Origin: Nonomuraea ceibae
GTDB taxonomy: Bacteria; Actinomycetota; Actinomycetes; Streptosporangiales; Streptosporangiaceae
Direction of reading: 5' to 3'
DNA: 64,000 bases
Assembly (NCBI RefSeq): GCF_019396325.1
Contig: NZ_JAHKRO010000010.1
Span: 62,001-126,000, forward strand
Shown here: positions 40,425 to 49,941 of the stretch, piece by piece
How the letters are laid out: each line of letters starts with the position of its first letter
Numbering within the stretch: position 1 is the stretch's first letter
Position numbers and translations under genes: made by a program
The notes under the pieces: model-generated
The model's database searches: none
Seen by the model: the letters and a program-made list of their open reading frames with translations, nothing else
Told to the model about the DNA's origin: nothing

Positions 40425-43400
40425 ATGATGCTGGCGTTTCGGTTGTTCGGTGCGGTGCAGGTCTCCGACGCCTCCGGCGAGCCGTACGATCTGGGCACGC
40501 GCAAGCAGCGGGCGCTCGTGGCGATGCTGGCGCTGGAGCCGGGTCGCGTAGTCTCGCTCGACCGGCTGATCGACGAGCTCTGGACCGGCGAGCCACCGGC
40601 CGGAGCCACCCGCACGCTGCAGGCGTACATCGCGCACCTGCGCAGAATCCTGGAGCCCGGCCGGGCGGCGCGCACCCCGCCGAGGGTGCTTCTCACCCGC
40701 GAGCCCGGCTACCTGCTCGCCGTCGCTCCCGGCCAGGTGGACCTCGGGCGCTTCGTCTCGTACGCCGAGGAAGGGCGGCTGGCCCTGGCGCGCGGCGAGC
40801 ACCAGGAGGCGATCTCGGCCCTCGACCACGCCATGGCCCTGTGGACGGGCGATCCGCTCGGGGAGTTCGCCGGCCAGGAGTTCGCGCGGCCCACCGTGGC
40901 GCGGCTCGCCGAGGTACGGACCGCGGCGCTGGAGGACCGCTTCGACGCGCGGCTCGCACTCGGCGAGGCGGCCTCGCTCGTCCCCGGCCTGCACGACCTC
41001 GTCGAAGCACGCCCCTACCGCGAGCGTGGATGGGCGCTGCTGGCGCTCGCCCTCTACCGCTCCGGACGCCAGGCCGACGCGCTGGCGGCGCTGCGCCGTG
41101 TGCGGGACCGGCTGTCGGAGGATCTCGGACTCGATCCGGGACCCGAACTGCGCGCCCTGGAACAGGCCGTGCTCGGCCAGACGGCGGAGCTGCGCCCGGC
41201 CACACCTGCCCCTGAACCGCCCAGCCCGCCCGCCCCGGCGCCCGCGCCCGCGACGACCACGCTGATCGGCAGGTCGGACCAGCTCGCGGTGCTGGAACAC
41301 CGGTTCGCCGAGACCCGCGCGGGCCGGGGCGGCGTCGTCCTGGTCACGGGCGAGGCGGGCGTCGGCAAGTCCAGGCTCGCCCAGGTCGCGGCCGAGCTGG
41401 CGCAGGCGCGCGGCTTCCGCGTCGCCTGGGGGCGCTGCGCGGAGGGTACGGCTCCCGCCTTCTGGCCCTGGACGCAGATCATCCGGCAGAGCGGCCACGC
41501 GGGCGAGCCGCTGTCGGGTGAGGCCCTCGAACCGACCCTGTACGGCCGGTTCGAACAGGCCGTCGCGGCCCTCACCGAGGACCCCTGGCCGCTCCTGGTG
41601 ATCCTGGACGACCTGCACTGGGCCGACGCCTCCTCGCTGCGGCTGCTCGCCTACGCGGCCGGCCCCTTCTCGCGGCTCCCGGTCCTGGCGGTCGTCACCG
41701 TCCGTCCCGAGCCCGGCGACCACCCCCAAGAGCTGGGCGACACGCTCGCCGCGCTGGCCCGCCAGCACGGGGCGGACCGGCTGGAGCTGACCTCGTTCAC
41801 CCTGGAGGAAGTCGCAGCCTACCTGCGCGCCAGGAACCTCGACGAGGAACCGGGCACGCTGCTGGAGCGCACCGGCGGCAACCCGTTCTACCTCGGCGAG
41901 GTGTTGCGGCTGCGGCAGAGCGAGCGCCGCGACCCCACCGCCGTGCCCAGGGGCGCGGGCGACGTGATCGACCGCCGGGTCGCCCGCCTGCCGGAGGAGA
42001 CCCGCGAGCTCCTGCGCGCCGGGGCGGTCGTGGGGCGCGAGCTCGACGTCGAGACGCTCGTGGCCGTCACCTCCAGATCGGCGGAGGAGGTCATGCTCAC
42101 CCTGGAACCGGCTGTGGCGACGGGACTGCTGACCGAGCCCGCCGACGGACCCGACTACCGCTTCGGCCACGCCCTGGTCCGCCAAGCGCTGTACGGCAAG
42201 CTGTCCCGGGTCGAGCGAGCCCGCCTGCACCTGCGCGTCGGGCGGGCGCTGGAGCCGTACACCGCCGACGCCGAAGCCGCCACGCTGGCCCACCACTTCG
42301 CCCAGGCCGCCAAGGTCGGCGGCGCCGCCGACGCCGTACGGCACGCCGCCCGCGCGGCGGAGCACGCGGCCCGCCAGCTCGCCCACACCGAGGCCGTGCA
42401 GTTCTGGCAGCTCGCCCTGACCCACCTGCCGCCCGGCGACCAGGCCACCCGCGCCCGGCTGCTGATCGGCCAGGCGCACGCCAGGCGCGCCAACGGCGAT
42501 GCCGAGGCCGCGGAGCGGGACCTGCTCGAAGCCATCGAGCTGGCCGACCGGCTCGGCGACCGCACCGCCATGATCGACGCGCTGAGCTTCTTCGGCACGC
42601 CCGCGCTCTGGTACTGGCGGCCCTACGGTCAGGTCGACGAGCGGCTCGTGGCAGCCCTCGAAGGTCTGCTCGACGGGCCACTCCCGGACGACGACCGGGC
42701 CCGGCTGCTCGGCACGCTCGGCGTCGAGCTGCACTACGGCCCGAGGCAGGCCGAAGGCGAACGCCTCACCGCGCAGGCGATCGACCTGGCCGGCCGGACC
42801 GGCGACCGCATGCTGCAGGCGCGGACGTTGAGCAACCACCTGCTCGCCGCCTTCGTGCCCGGCCGTACCCACGAGCGCCGGGCCGTCGCCGAACGGATGG
42901 CGGCGCTGCCGGGACTGTCGCCGAGCACCGAACTGGTCGCCCGCGTCACCCGCCTGGCCTGCCTGTTGCGTACGGCGGAGCTGGACGAGTGGGACCGCGA
43001 GCTGGCCCGCTGCGAACGCCTCCTCGACCGCGACCGGCGGCCGGACCTGGAGGCGATGGTGCGCATCGCGCAGACCGGCCGCCACATGCTCGACGGCGAC
43101 TGGGACCAGGTGGAACAGCTCGCGACCGGGCACGCGTCGCCGCGGTACGGCTCCAGCCTGTGGGGCGCGCCGTACCGGCGGCTGGCGACCGTCTACTCCC
43201 GCGCCCGGGCCCACGGTGAGAGCGGCACGGTGCTGAACGACCTCCTGGCCGCGGCCGAGGAGCGCCATCTGGAGCCCGTCCGGCCCCTCGCGATCCTCGC
43301 CGCCGCCGAATCCGGGCGGACCGATCTCGCCCACGACCTGATCGCCCGGTGGGGCGCCCGGATCAGGCAGGACTGGACCGCCGACTTCCTCACCCCCGTC

Positions 43401-43625
43401 TGGGGTCTCGTCGCCGCCCGCCTCGGCACCCCTTCGCCGCACGACCTGTACGAGACGCTCCTGCCATCCGCCGACCTGCTCGTCGTGCTCGGGATCGGCA
43501 GCGCGTGCTGGGGCTCCACCCATCAGGTCCTCGCCGAGCTGGCCGACCGCATGGGACGGCCGGAGACGGCCCGCGAGCACACACGCGCCGCTCAACACGC
43601 GCTGAAGGGCACAAGGCGAGGATGA
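40425..43625 (+). CDS. AfsR/SARP-family regulator with ATPase domain
   Basis: 1066 residues. OmpR-type winged HTH (about 1-92: LFGAVQVSDASGEPYDLGTRKQ is the typical opening), bacterial transcriptional activator domain (98-245: RFVSYAEEGRLALARGEHQEA, LVEARPYRERGWALLALALYRSGRQADAL), a Pro/Ala linker, then an AAA/STAND ATPase with Walker A VTGEAGVGKSRLAQ near 308 and Walker B LLVILDDLHWAD near 390. A helical TPR-like region fills the rest. ATG 40425 or 40428. These activators turn on secondary-metabolism or developmental genes by binding heptamer repeats like those just upstream. Confidence 0.94.
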   Translation: MMLAFRLFGAVQVSDASGEPYDLGTRKQRALVAMLALEPGRVVSLDRLIDELWTGEPPAGATRTLQAYIAHLRRILEPGRAARTPPRVLLTREPGYLLAVAPGQVDLGRFVSYAEEGRLALARGEHQEAISALDHAMALWTGDPLGEFAGQEFARPTVARLAEVRTAALEDRFDARLALGEAASLVPGLHDLVEARPYRERGWALLALALYRSGRQADALAALRRVRDRLSEDLGLDPGPELRALEQAVLGQTAELRPATPAPEPPSPPAPAPAPATTTLIGRSDQLAVLEHRFAETRAGRGGVVLVTGEAGVGKSRLAQVAAELAQARGFRVAWGRCAEGTAPAFWPWTQIIRQSGHAGEPLSGEALEPTLYGRFEQAVAALTEDPWPLLVILDDLHWADASSLRLLAYAAGPFSRLPVLAVVTVRPEPGDHPQELGDTLAALARQHGADRLELTSFTLEEVAAYLRARNLDEEPGTLLERTGGNPFYLGEVLRLRQSERRDPTAVPRGAGDVIDRRVARLPEETRELLRAGAVVGRELDVETLVAVTSRSAEEVMLTLEPAVATGLLTEPADGPDYRFGHALVRQALYGKLSRVERARLHLRVGRALEPYTADAEAATLAHHFAQAAKVGGAADAVRHAARAAEHAARQLAHTEAVQFWQLALTHLPPGDQATRARLLIGQAHARRANGDAEAAERDLLEAIELADRLGDRTAMIDALSFFGTPALWYWRPYGQVDERLVAALEGLLDGPLPDDDRARLLGTLGVELHYGPRQAEGERLTAQAIDLAGRTGDRMLQARTLSNHLLAAFVPGRTHERRAVAERMAALPGLSPSTELVARVTRLACLLRTAELDEWDRELARCERLLDRDRRPDLEAMVRIAQTGRHMLDGDWDQVEQLATGHASPRYGSSLWGAPYRRLATVYSRARAHGESGTVLNDLLAAAEERHLEPVRPLAILAAAESGRTDLAHDLIARWGARIRQDWTADFLTPVWGLVAARLGTPSPHDLYETLLPSADLLVVLGIGSACWGSTHQVLAELADRMGRPETAREHTRAAQHALKGTRRG

Positions 43626-43664
43626 GGTCGGGCTCGATCCCCGCAGGATTCACCATCAGGACGG

Positions 43665-43925
43665 CCTGCCGCGACCGCGGCACTGCTGCGCGCCGAGGCC
43701 GGCCGCGAGCCCCACGACCGGGCCCTGCGCGAACTCATCGGCGAGCTGTCCACCCTCAGCACCGAGTTCCGCAGCCGGTGGGCCGCCCACGACGTCCGCA
43801 TCCGCCACGACGGCGCCGAACGGCTGTGGCACCCCCAGGTCGGCCAACTGGAGCTGACCTACCAGTCCCTCGACCTGCCCCTGTCCGGCCGCACAGCCAG
43901 GCGGCTCGCGCCCAGGGCTGACCCC
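43665..43925 (+). pseudogene. XRE/MmyB-like regulator C-terminal relic
   Basis: Without a start codon, the frame AALLRAEAGREPHDRALRELIGELSTLSTEFRSRWAAHDVRIRHDGAERLWHPQVGQLELTYQSLDLPLSG matches the MmyB-like ligand domain at the C-terminus of XRE regulators (VA.LR...G.DP.D..L..LVGELS..S..FR..WA.HDVR.......HP.VG.L.L.Y..L). The HTH half is missing, and the usual AEPGS end is degraded. Confidence 0.75.
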
Positions 43926-44181
43926 GGCCTGCCGCACGCTCCCGCCGAGTCCGGGGCTCGTTCGATGATGAGAGCTACCGTCCGGTGCCCCTGCTGGCCG
44001 GGTTGCGTCAACGAGGTCCGGGGATGCGATGGGCAGCCCCCAATGTGGTCCGGACGCCGCTCACCCTCGGGCCGCTCCGTCCCCAGCGGGACACCGCCGC
44101 CAACGGCCTGAAGTGACCTGCGGGCAGATCGTCCGGTCGAAGGACTACGCGGCAGGTGACCACGATCACCGCGACCAGCCG
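43926..44181. other. Noncoding or degenerate stretch
   Basis: About 250 bases between the MmyB relic and the kinase stop. One plus-strand frame reads DESYRPVPLLAGLRQRGPGMRWAAPN and ends at 44116, with no start and no recognised family. Probably decayed coding DNA. Confidence 0.35.
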
Positions 44182-45141
44182 TCATCCGTCCGCGGTGGTG
44201 AACCGCAGGTGTGCCGCCCGCGCCCGGCTGTCTCCCAGGTGTTCGAGGGCGGCGAGCCAGCTCGCCGCGCCCGGCCCGTCGCGGGCGGTGCGCAGACCGG
44301 TCACCTCCGCCATGGCCGGTACGGGCTCCGGTCCGGTCAGTGACCGCATGACGGCTCTGCGGACCGGGCCGTCGTTGGCCAGGACTCCGCCCGCCAGCAC
44401 GACCGGTCCGGCGCGGTGTACCCGGCGGGCCGTGGCCACCAGGCGTCGTGCGGCCTCGTGGACGATCGCGCGGGCGTCGGGGTCGCCCAGGTCGGCCGCC
44501 TGCCCGACCAGTGGGGCGCTGGCCGCCAGCGCCATCCGGTCCGCCTGCGCTGCTCGGACGATGTGGTCGGCCCGTCGCCGGGGCGGGCCGGAGGCGCCGA
44601 ACCGCTGTGAGACCAGCTCGGCGAGGGGGCCGTGCGGTGATCCGGCGTCCAGGGCGCGGACCGCGGCCCGTACCCCGGCCCGGCCGATCCAGAAGCCGCC
44701 GCCCTCGTCCCCGAGCAGCCACCCGAGCCCGTCGGCCACGCCGTCGATCTCCCGCTTCGCGAACCGGGCCGCGGCCGCCCCCGTTCCCGCGAGCAGCAGC
44801 GTGCCGGCCGGCGCGGGTGTGCCCGCGGCGTAGGCGACCGTGAGGTCGCTGACCAGGCTGGGCCGGTGGGTCAGACCGTGCTCGGCCCAGATCCGGTCGA
44901 GCACGGGAGCGAAGGCGTCGTCGGCCCCGGCGACCCCGGCCACGGACGCGGTCACCTCGGCGACGGGGAGAGCGTGGATCGCCTGGCGCAGGGCCGCCGC
45001 GATCGCCGCGCCTGCCGGGCCGGGCCCGTGGGCGGCCGGGTTGCCCCCGTCGGCCGTGCCGTGCCCGACTCTGGCGCCGGACGCGGTGTGCACGGCGACG
45101 CGGGTGGAGGTGCCGCCCGCGTCGACGCCTGCGAAGAGCAT
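44182..45141 (-). CDS. BadF/BadG-type sugar kinase (N-acetylglucosamine kinase-like)
   Basis: 319-residue ASKHA-fold kinase. Phosphate-1 loop FAGVDAGGTSTRVAV (3-17), connect/phosphate-2 motif LLLAGTGAAAARF, LGDEGGGFWIGRAGVRA (the conserved GDEGS-like signature of GlcNAc kinases) and an adenosine motif VVLAGGVLANDGPVR. It would phosphorylate an imported amino sugar in the cytosol. Its ATG at 45141 overlaps the preceding stop as TGATG, and it is the last gene of the RpiR operon. Confidence 0.88.
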   Translation of the reverse strand: MLFAGVDAGGTSTRVAVHTASGARVGHGTADGGNPAAHGPGPAGAAIAAALRQAIHALPVAEVTASVAGVAGADDAFAPVLDRIWAEHGLTHRPSLVSDLTVAYAAGTPAPAGTLLLAGTGAAAARFAKREIDGVADGLGWLLGDEGGGFWIGRAGVRAAVRALDAGSPHGPLAELVSQRFGASGPPRRRADHIVRAAQADRMALAASAPLVGQAADLGDPDARAIVHEAARRLVATARRVHRAGPVVLAGGVLANDGPVRRAVMRSLTGPEPVPAMAEVTGLRTARDGPGAASWLAALEHLGDSRARAAHLRFTTADG

Positions 45142-46238
45142 CAGGATTCCCGCCGCAGCAGCCGGGCGGCGCCGGGGTCGAGGGTGAAGGTGGCGGGGCA
45201 CGGGTCGTAGGACCCGGTGGCGGGGTCGAAGGCGCAGGCCCGGGCGGCGAGCGTGACGGTGGTGGCGGTGTCGTGGCGGGCGTTGCACACGAACAGGTGC
45301 CGCTCGCCGTAGCGGCCGGCGACGACCTCGCCCGAGGCGACGAGACCGTCGCGGAGAGGGCGCGCGCCGTCGGGGAGCGGGCCCGTGTGCCCGGCCGAGA
45401 TCCACGGCCGACGCGCCAGCTCCTCCGCCACCGGTCGCAGCCAGCGGGTGTTCAGCTCGCGGACCGCGGCGTAGCGCTCGGTGGGCCGCCCGTCGTCGAC
45501 CAGGGCCGGCCGGAAGCCTTCGCCTCGCGAGGGGTCGGGCGTCCAGTAGGTGAAGTACTGGATGCCGGTGTAGCCGTAGGCCAGCGCGGTGTTGACCTGC
45601 CAGGCGATCTCGGCGGCCGTGGGCGTGCGGTGCCCGTCGTAGGCGAGTGTCTGGACGTACATCCAGGCCGGCACCTCGGCCTTGGCGGCGTGGGCGCGGA
45701 TCGTGGCCAGATCGGCGAAGTAGCCGGGGTCGTCGCCGGAGGAGAGGAAGGGGTAGCGGTCGAAGGAGAGCAGGGCGGGCCGGACGGCCGACACGAAGCC
45801 GCCCACGTACTCGTCGTACGGGCCGGTGGCGTGGCTCGGGAAGAGGTTGACGTACGGCAGGAAGCCGCGCGACCGCACGGCCGACACGCCGATCGCCAGG
45901 CGTCCGAACCGGTCAGGCGTCGGCTCGTCCATCAGGCTGAGGCCGCGGAACGAGCGGTGGTCCCGGTAGTCGTCGATCACCCGCCCGATCAGCGCCCTGG
46001 TCTGCTCCTCGCCGGGGTCGAGGTCGCGCATGAGCACCTCGATCCTCGGGTCGGAGGCGACCAGTACGCCGAGCCCCGCCTCGTCGGCGCAGTTCAGCGC
46101 GTGCCGGATGGAGATCGCGTCGTTGAGGTAGTTTCCGGTGATGACCAGGTCGACGCCCGCGTCGGCGATCTGCCGGTAGCGCGCCACGGTGGTCTCGTGC
46201 GGGGGCGGTGGCCAGAAGGCCGCGATCGTCAGCGTCAC
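45141..46238 (-). CDS. TIM-barrel glycoside-hydrolase-like protein
   Basis: 365 residues, no signal peptide, so cytosolic. The chain alternates strands and helices from TIAAFWPPPPHETTVARYRQ to IQYFTYWTPDPSRGEGF, as in GH-A clan or DUF4434-like barrels, with acidic residues in LSLMDEPTPDRF and in LLSFDRYPFLSSGDD as possible catalytic groups. A short beta domain with VTLAARACAFDPATGSYD closes the protein. GTG 46238 overlaps the SIS stop (GTGA). Probably cleaves an imported amino-sugar oligomer; the assignment rests on context. Confidence 0.7.
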   Translation of the reverse strand: MTLTIAAFWPPPPHETTVARYRQIADAGVDLVITGNYLNDAISIRHALNCADEAGLGVLVASDPRIEVLMRDLDPGEEQTRALIGRVIDDYRDHRSFRGLSLMDEPTPDRFGRLAIGVSAVRSRGFLPYVNLFPSHATGPYDEYVGGFVSAVRPALLSFDRYPFLSSGDDPGYFADLATIRAHAAKAEVPAWMYVQTLAYDGHRTPTAAEIAWQVNTALAYGYTGIQYFTYWTPDPSRGEGFRPALVDDGRPTERYAAVRELNTRWLRPVAEELARRPWISAGHTGPLPDGARPLRDGLVASGEVVAGRYGERHLFVCNARHDTATTVTLAARACAFDPATGSYDPCPATFTLDPGAARLLRRES

Positions 46239-46981
46239 AGCGCACCGATCCTGATGCGCCCGGCGTAGCGGGCCTGAAGGGCGTCGTTGTGCGCGTCGGC
46301 GCCGGGGATGTTGGCCGACAGGTAGGTGGGCGGGACCATCCCCGCCGCGCTCAGCAGGCCGATCGCCTCGGCGACCATCAGCTGCACGGCCAGCGCCGAG
46401 GTGATCGAGGAGATGCCGCACACCGGGCCGTGCTCGGTCTGCAGGACCGCGTCGCCGTACGGTGCGAGGTTGTCGATCACGACGTCGGCCAGCTCGAACA
46501 GCCTCTCGCCCGACGGGTGGCGTGAGGTGATCGCGCTCGTGTGCGCCATCGACGTGATCGCGACGAGCGGCAGCGCGCGCTCCTTGACCAGCTTCGCCAT
46601 CTCCACGGTGGAGCCGTTGCCGCCGGAGTTGGAGGCGATCACGAAGACGTCCCGGGGGTCGATCGTGTGCAGGGCCAGCACCTGGTGGGCGGTGTCCGGA
46701 TCGCGCTCGGCCAGCGGGTCGAAGTCGCCGGGTTTGGCCGAGCCGAGCACCACGGGGTCGCGCAGGGCGAGCCGGTTGGCCGGGATCAGCCCGCCGGCGC
46801 GCCCGGCCAGCTCCAGCGCGGCGGCCTCGGAATGGCCGGTGCCGTAGGCGTGGACCACCCCGCCTGCCCGCACCGCGCCGGCGATCAGCGCGCCCGCCTG
46901 CCTGATGGCCGGCAACTGGGTCGCCACAAGTTCGTCGACGCGTTCGCGCGTCTCGTCGGCGAAAGCTGTCACAAGGTCCAC
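46235..46981 (-). CDS. SIS-domain protein (UPF0309/sugar isomerase-like)
   Basis: 248 residues with the SIS sugar-phosphate-binding fold. VVHAYGTGHSEAAALELAGRAGG and the phosphate-binding loop VFVIASNSGGNGSTVEMAKL are the typical motifs, with LVAITSMAHTSAITSRHPSG. Length and the ends fit the UPF0309 group, whose members bind phosphosugars such as N-acetylmuramic or glucosamine phosphates. Between the permease genes and the hydrolase/kinase genes it most likely acts on the phosphorylated cargo. Confidence 0.87.
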   Translation of the reverse strand: MDLVTAFADETRERVDELVATQLPAIRQAGALIAGAVRAGGVVHAYGTGHSEAAALELAGRAGGLIPANRLALRDPVVLGSAKPGDFDPLAERDPDTAHQVLALHTIDPRDVFVIASNSGGNGSTVEMAKLVKERALPLVAITSMAHTSAITSRHPSGERLFELADVVIDNLAPYGDAVLQTEHGPVCGISSITSALAVQLMVAEAIGLLSAAGMVPPTYLSANIPGADAHNDALQARYAGRIRIGAL

Positions 46982-46991
46982 AGGGTGCTCC

Positions 46992-47801
46992 TCAACGGTT
47001 CATGCCGGCGGTGAGGCCGGCGACGATCTGGCGGGTGGCGAGGACGAAGAGCACGACGAGGGGGACCGTCGTCATCACCAGCCCGGCGAACAACGTCCCC
47101 CAGTCGTTCTGGAACTCGCCGAAGAAGTGGGTGAGCCCGACGGGCAGCGTCAGCTTGCTCTCGTCGCGCATCAGGACGAGCGGGTAGAAGAAGTCATTCC
47201 ACAGGGGTACGAACTGGAAGACGATCACGGTCGCGATGGCGGGCCGCACCAGGGGCAGCATCACGTGCCAGAACGTCGCCAGGGGCCCGGCCCCGTCCAG
47301 CGAGGCGGCCTCGTCGAGCTCGCCGGGAAGCTGCCGGAAGAACGCGGTCAGCACGAACACGTTGAACGGGACCGATCCGGCCGCGTAGACGAGGATCAGG
47401 CCGAGCAGCGAGTCGATCAGCCCCATGCTCTCCAGCAGGTAGAACAGGGGCAGCACGCCGAGGTGCGCGGGCAGGGTCATGCCGGAGATGAAGTAGGCGG
47501 TGAACAGCCCGCGCCCGGTGAAGCGCCTGCGGCCGAGCGGATAGGCGGCCAGCAGCGACACGGCGGCGCCGAGCAGCACCGCCGTCACCACGACGACCAG
47601 CGAGTTGATGACGTACGTGGAGAAGGACGCCTCGGTCCACGCCTTGACGTAGTTGCCGAACTCCGGCCCGGCGGGCAGCCCGATCGGGTCGTCGAAGATG
47701 TCGCTGGTCGGCCGGAAGGAGCTCAGCAGCATCACGACCAGGGGCGCCATGGAGAAGACGGCGTAACCCCACAGCAGCAGCTTGATCCACAGGGTTTTCA
47801 C
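46992..47801 (-). CDS. Carbohydrate ABC transporter permease (MalG-like)
   Basis: 269 residues, six membrane helices. The EAA loop that contacts the ATPase is ELDEAASLDGAGPLATFWHVMLPLVRP. Typical MalG-branch opening WGYAVFSMAPLVVMLLSSFRP and C-terminal FAGLVMTTVPLVVLFVLATRQIVAGLTAG. GTG 47801 follows GAGGAGGAAGG and overlaps the stop of the partner permease. Forms the membrane channel with that partner. Confidence 0.95.
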   Translation of the reverse strand: MKTLWIKLLLWGYAVFSMAPLVVMLLSSFRPTSDIFDDPIGLPAGPEFGNYVKAWTEASFSTYVINSLVVVVTAVLLGAAVSLLAAYPLGRRRFTGRGLFTAYFISGMTLPAHLGVLPLFYLLESMGLIDSLLGLILVYAAGSVPFNVFVLTAFFRQLPGELDEAASLDGAGPLATFWHVMLPLVRPAIATVIVFQFVPLWNDFFYPLVLMRDESKLTLPVGLTHFFGEFQNDWGTLFAGLVMTTVPLVVLFVLATRQIVAGLTAGMNR

Positions 47802-48694
47802 GCCTTCCTCCTCAGTACGCGTTCGAGCAGGAGGGTCGAGCCGAAGATGAAGGTGAACATGAGGACGGCCAGCGCGGAGGAGGTGCCCATGGCGTTGACG
47901 TCGCCCGAGGCGAACGCCGCCCGGTAGAACAGCAGGCCCAGGACGTCGGTGGCGCCCGCGGGCGCGCCGTTGGAGCCGCCGAGCGCGTACACCAGGGCGA
48001 AGGTGTTCATGCTGCCGATGAAGCTCAGGATCGTGATGGTGCCCATCGCGGGGCGCAGCAGCGGCAGCGTGATGCGCCAGAAGACCTGCCACGCGTTGGC
48101 CCCGTCGGTCGTGGCCGCCTCGGCGTACTCCTGCGGGATGCCGCCGAGGGCGGCGCTGAACAGCAGCATGGGGAAGCCGACCCACTGCCAGGTGGTGATC
48201 GCGATGACGGTCGGCAGTGCGGTGGCGGGATCGCCCAGCCAGGGCATCGCCAGCCCGTCCAGCCCGGCGCCGCGCAGCAGCGCGTTGACCGGCCCGAACG
48301 TCGGGCTCAGCAGCAGGGTCCAGAGGTAGCCGATGACGAGCGGGTTGACCAGGTACGGCAGGGCGAACATCGTCTGCAGGACGCGCTTGCCCCGCCGTGC
48401 CCGCGACAGCGCGAGGGCCAGGGCCAGCCCGAGCGTGTTCTGCACGAGCATGGTGCCGGCGAACAGCAGGAAGTTGTGGCCGAGCGCGGGCAGGAGCTGG
48501 TCGAGGAACGAGCCGGTGAGCAGGTGCACGTAGTTGGCGAACCCGGCGAAGGTGTCGCGGAGCGTGCCCTTCCAGGTGAAGACGCTGTAGCTCAGCCCGG
48601 TGAGCAGCGGATAGATGACGAAGAGCGTGTACAGCAGGAAGGCGGGGATCAGGAACAGGTGCGACGATCCCCGCCGGGTGGTGCTCACAGCCAT
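47798..48694 (-). CDS. Carbohydrate ABC transporter permease (MalF-like)
   Basis: 298 residues, six membrane helices. LFLIPAFLLYTLFVIYPLLTGLSYSVF is the usual first helix; the EAA loop is EYAEAATTDGANAWQVFWRITLPLLRP. Start ATG 48694 overlaps the binding-protein gene by ten bases; GTG 48688 is a possible alternative. No nucleotide-binding-domain gene is present in the operon, so the pair presumably uses a shared ATPase of the MsiK type encoded elsewhere. Confidence 0.95.
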   Translation of the reverse strand: MAVSTTRRGSSHLFLIPAFLLYTLFVIYPLLTGLSYSVFTWKGTLRDTFAGFANYVHLLTGSFLDQLLPALGHNFLLFAGTMLVQNTLGLALALALSRARRGKRVLQTMFALPYLVNPLVIGYLWTLLLSPTFGPVNALLRGAGLDGLAMPWLGDPATALPTVIAITTWQWVGFPMLLFSAALGGIPQEYAEAATTDGANAWQVFWRITLPLLRPAMGTITILSFIGSMNTFALVYALGGSNGAPAGATDVLGLLFYRAAFASGDVNAMGTSSALAVLMFTFIFGSTLLLERVLRRKA

Positions 48695-49929
48695 GTGGCC
48701 ACGCTCTGGTCGAGCTGCCCGGCCGCTTCCTCGGCGGTGATGCGGCCCAGCAGCATCTCCTGCAGCGCCTTGGAGAAGACGGTCTGCGAGGACGGGTTGC
48801 CGTACGCGAACTCGTTCATGAAGTACGTGGCACCCTGCTTGTCGAAGGTGGTGGACACCTCCTTGAGCAGCGGGTCGGTGGGCGTGACGCCCGGCACGGC
48901 GGAGAAGACCCGCAACGTGTCGGTGTAGAGCTGGCCGTACTCCTTGGAGGCGAGCCAGGCGGCGAACTTCAACGCCTCCGCCTTGTGCTTGGTCTTGGCG
49001 TTGATGCCGTACGAGCCGTCGGTGAAGCCGGGCATCAGGCCGGGTCCGCCGCCGGGCGCGGGCGGGGTGAACACGCCCAGGTCGATGTCCTTGGCGTTCT
49101 CGGTGAAGAAGTTCAGCTCCCACAGGCCGCCGGGGAACATGGCCGCCTTGCCGGACGAGAAGAGAATCTGCGCGTCGGTGTAGGAGACGCCCGTCATGTG
49201 GTCGGGGAAGTAGGGCCGGAGCTTGTTGAGCTGGTCGATGCCCGCGACGAACGCGGGGTCGGTGAACTTCTTCTTCTTGGCCCGGACGTCGTCGAGGAAG
49301 GCGTCGCCGCCCCAGTTGGCGGTGCCGAAGATGCCGGCCACGATGGGCAGCATCCAGTCGTCCTTGCCGCCGAACGCGAACGGGACGATGTCCTCGGCCT
49401 TCAGCTTCTCGGCGGCCGCGATCATGTCGGCCCAGGTCTGCGGCGGGGTGAGGCCGTTGTCCGCGAAGATCTTCTTGTTGTAGATCACTTGTAGGGTCTG
49501 TACGGCGAACGGGACCCCGTAGACCTTGCCGTCCTTGTCGCCCTTGGCGGAGCGCAGCACGTCCTCGTCGTAGTCCTTGAGGCCGGGGATGTCGGCGGTT
49601 TCCAGCGGCAGCAGCCGGCCCGCCTCGACGAGCGGCTGAATCTTGGGGCCGGCCCGCAGCCAGGCCAGGTCGGGGCCGCTGTCGCCGGCCAGCCCTGTGG
49701 CGAGGATCGTGTCGTACTCGGTGGAGGTGGTGAAGGAGCGGGCGTCGACGTCGACGCCCGGGTTGAGCTTCTCGTACGCCGCGAACATCTCGTCGAAGTT
49801 CTCCTCCGGGCCCCATCCCCAGACGGACAGGGTGACCTTGTCCTGGGACTGGGCGGGGGTCGAGGGCGAGCTGGGCGCGCAGGCGGCGACCGACAGCAGG
49901 ACGGCGGCGGCAAGGGGGGCCAGACGCAT
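48685..49929 (-). CDS. Sugar ABC transporter substrate-binding lipoprotein
   Basis: 414 residues. Lipoprotein signal MRLAPLAAAVLLSVAAC with Cys17. The mature protein has the cluster-B fold: VTLSVWGWGPEENFDEMFAAYEKLNPGVDV, DLAWLRAGPKIQPLVEAGRLLPL, KVYGVPFAVQTLQVIYNKKIF and LFSSGKAAMFPGGLWEL. Aromatic residues in WGWG and GGLW are consistent with sugar stacking. Captures the sugar outside the membrane for the two permeases. Confidence 0.95.
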   Translation of the reverse strand: MRLAPLAAAVLLSVAACAPSSPSTPAQSQDKVTLSVWGWGPEENFDEMFAAYEKLNPGVDVDARSFTTSTEYDTILATGLAGDSGPDLAWLRAGPKIQPLVEAGRLLPLETADIPGLKDYDEDVLRSAKGDKDGKVYGVPFAVQTLQVIYNKKIFADNGLTPPQTWADMIAAAEKLKAEDIVPFAFGGKDDWMLPIVAGIFGTANWGGDAFLDDVRAKKKKFTDPAFVAGIDQLNKLRPYFPDHMTGVSYTDAQILFSSGKAAMFPGGLWELNFFTENAKDIDLGVFTPPAPGGGPGLMPGFTDGSYGINAKTKHKAEALKFAAWLASKEYGQLYTDTLRVFSAVPGVTPTDPLLKEVSTTFDKQGATYFMNEFAYGNPSSQTVFSKALQEMLLGRITAEEAAGQLDQSVATWL

Positions 49930-49941
49930 GAAGGCTCCTGG

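Noticed and set aside
40290-43598. 1102-residue minus-strand frame opposite the SARP gene
   Set aside because: No start context or motif; the plus strand carries the complete winged-HTH, BTAD and Walker motifs.
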